NCBI GenBank assembly: GCA_031282785.1
Contig: JAITDB010000077.1
Coordinates: forward strand, 1-6,045
DNA: 6,045 nucleotides
Direction of reading: 5' to 3'
Source of the DNA: Holosporaceae bacterium
GTDB taxonomy: Bacteria; Pseudomonadota; Alphaproteobacteria; UBA3830
A program made the translations under genes and the position numbers. The notes beneath the pieces are model-generated. The model saw nothing but the letters and a program-made list of their open reading frames with translations. It had not been told where the DNA came from and did not search any database. Below are positions 5,989 through 6,045 of the stretch, piece after piece (positions within the stretch are counted from its first letter, which is position 1; each line of letters begins with the position of its first letter).

Positions 5989-6045
5989 ATGAAAAATAGA
6001 TACATAAAAAATACCCATATTTCTGAATCCCAATTTAGGAAAATT
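5989..6045 (+). CDS. Start of a gene cut by the window edge, possibly an IS1595/IS1016-type transposase
   Basis: Nineteen codons run open from an ATG to the last base. The ribosome binding site is AGGA (5978-5981), 7 nt before the ATG. The visible peptide, MKNRYIKNTHISESQFRKI, resembles the opening of IS1595/IS1016-family transposases, which often begin with a basic MKNK-like stretch followed by a (S/T)xISExxFR segment before a helix-turn-helix. That resemblance comes from a very short sequence and is a suggestion only. The AT-rich non-coding DNA to its left is consistent with an insertion sequence end. It could equally be an unrelated gene, and no catalytic residues are in view. Confidence 0.4.
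   Translation, partial: MKNRYIKNTHISESQFRKI

Noticed and set aside
1..6045. CRISPR array or anti-phage defence system
   Set aside because: No regularly spaced repeats with unique spacers and no defence-type domains appear anywhere in the window.

Overview
The window reads as chromosome from an alphaproteobacterium, probably a host-associated lineage with an AT-rich genome such as Holosporales or Rickettsiales-like symbionts. The placement rests on protein signatures. The Pal protein has the alphaproteobacterial EGHCDARGTREYNLGL form of the OmpA-like motif. The PriA protein has the alphaproteobacterial zinc-site and helicase wording (CTSWLVYH, GAEDS, DGDLGLYGADIRASEKTYQL). Intergenic DNA is clearly AT-rich and ATA and AGA codons are common. 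The exact lineage is inference; no marker gene fixes it.

Layout, all recognised genes on the + strand. Positions 1-237 are non-coding, with a weak terminator-like hairpin (73-92) and an extended -10 promoter (178-186). Then come pal (238-735, outer-membrane lipoprotein) and, 19 bp later, priA (755-2878, replication-restart helicase); these two probably form one transcript. An 87-bp gap with a plausible promoter leads to a 698-codon gene (2966-5062) that is a complete TssB and a complete TssC, the two subunits of the type VI secretion contractile sheath, joined in one reading frame by a Gly/Ala/Pro/Ser-rich linker. A 78-bp leader almost free of cytosine and built of 10-bp-phased direct repeats precedes a divergent, cysteine-rich Hcp-like gene (5141-5689), the likely inner-tube protein. 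Then comes about 300 bp of non-coding AT-rich DNA containing a 110-bp inverted-repeat element (5694-5803). A reading frame cut by the window edge (5989-6045) may be the start of an IS1595/IS1016-type transposase.

Function: pal and priA are housekeeping genes in an unusual pairing. The tssBC fusion and hcp encode the sheath and tube of a type VI secretion machine; the other parts (baseplate, TssJLM membrane complex, VgrG, ClpV) are not in the window. The most notable item is the natural TssB-TssC fusion, which fixes the 1:1 stoichiometry of the protomer and places the usual ClpV-recognition end of TssC inside a polypeptide. Second is a PriA whose winged-helix segment appears to be replaced by a short Ser-rich linker.
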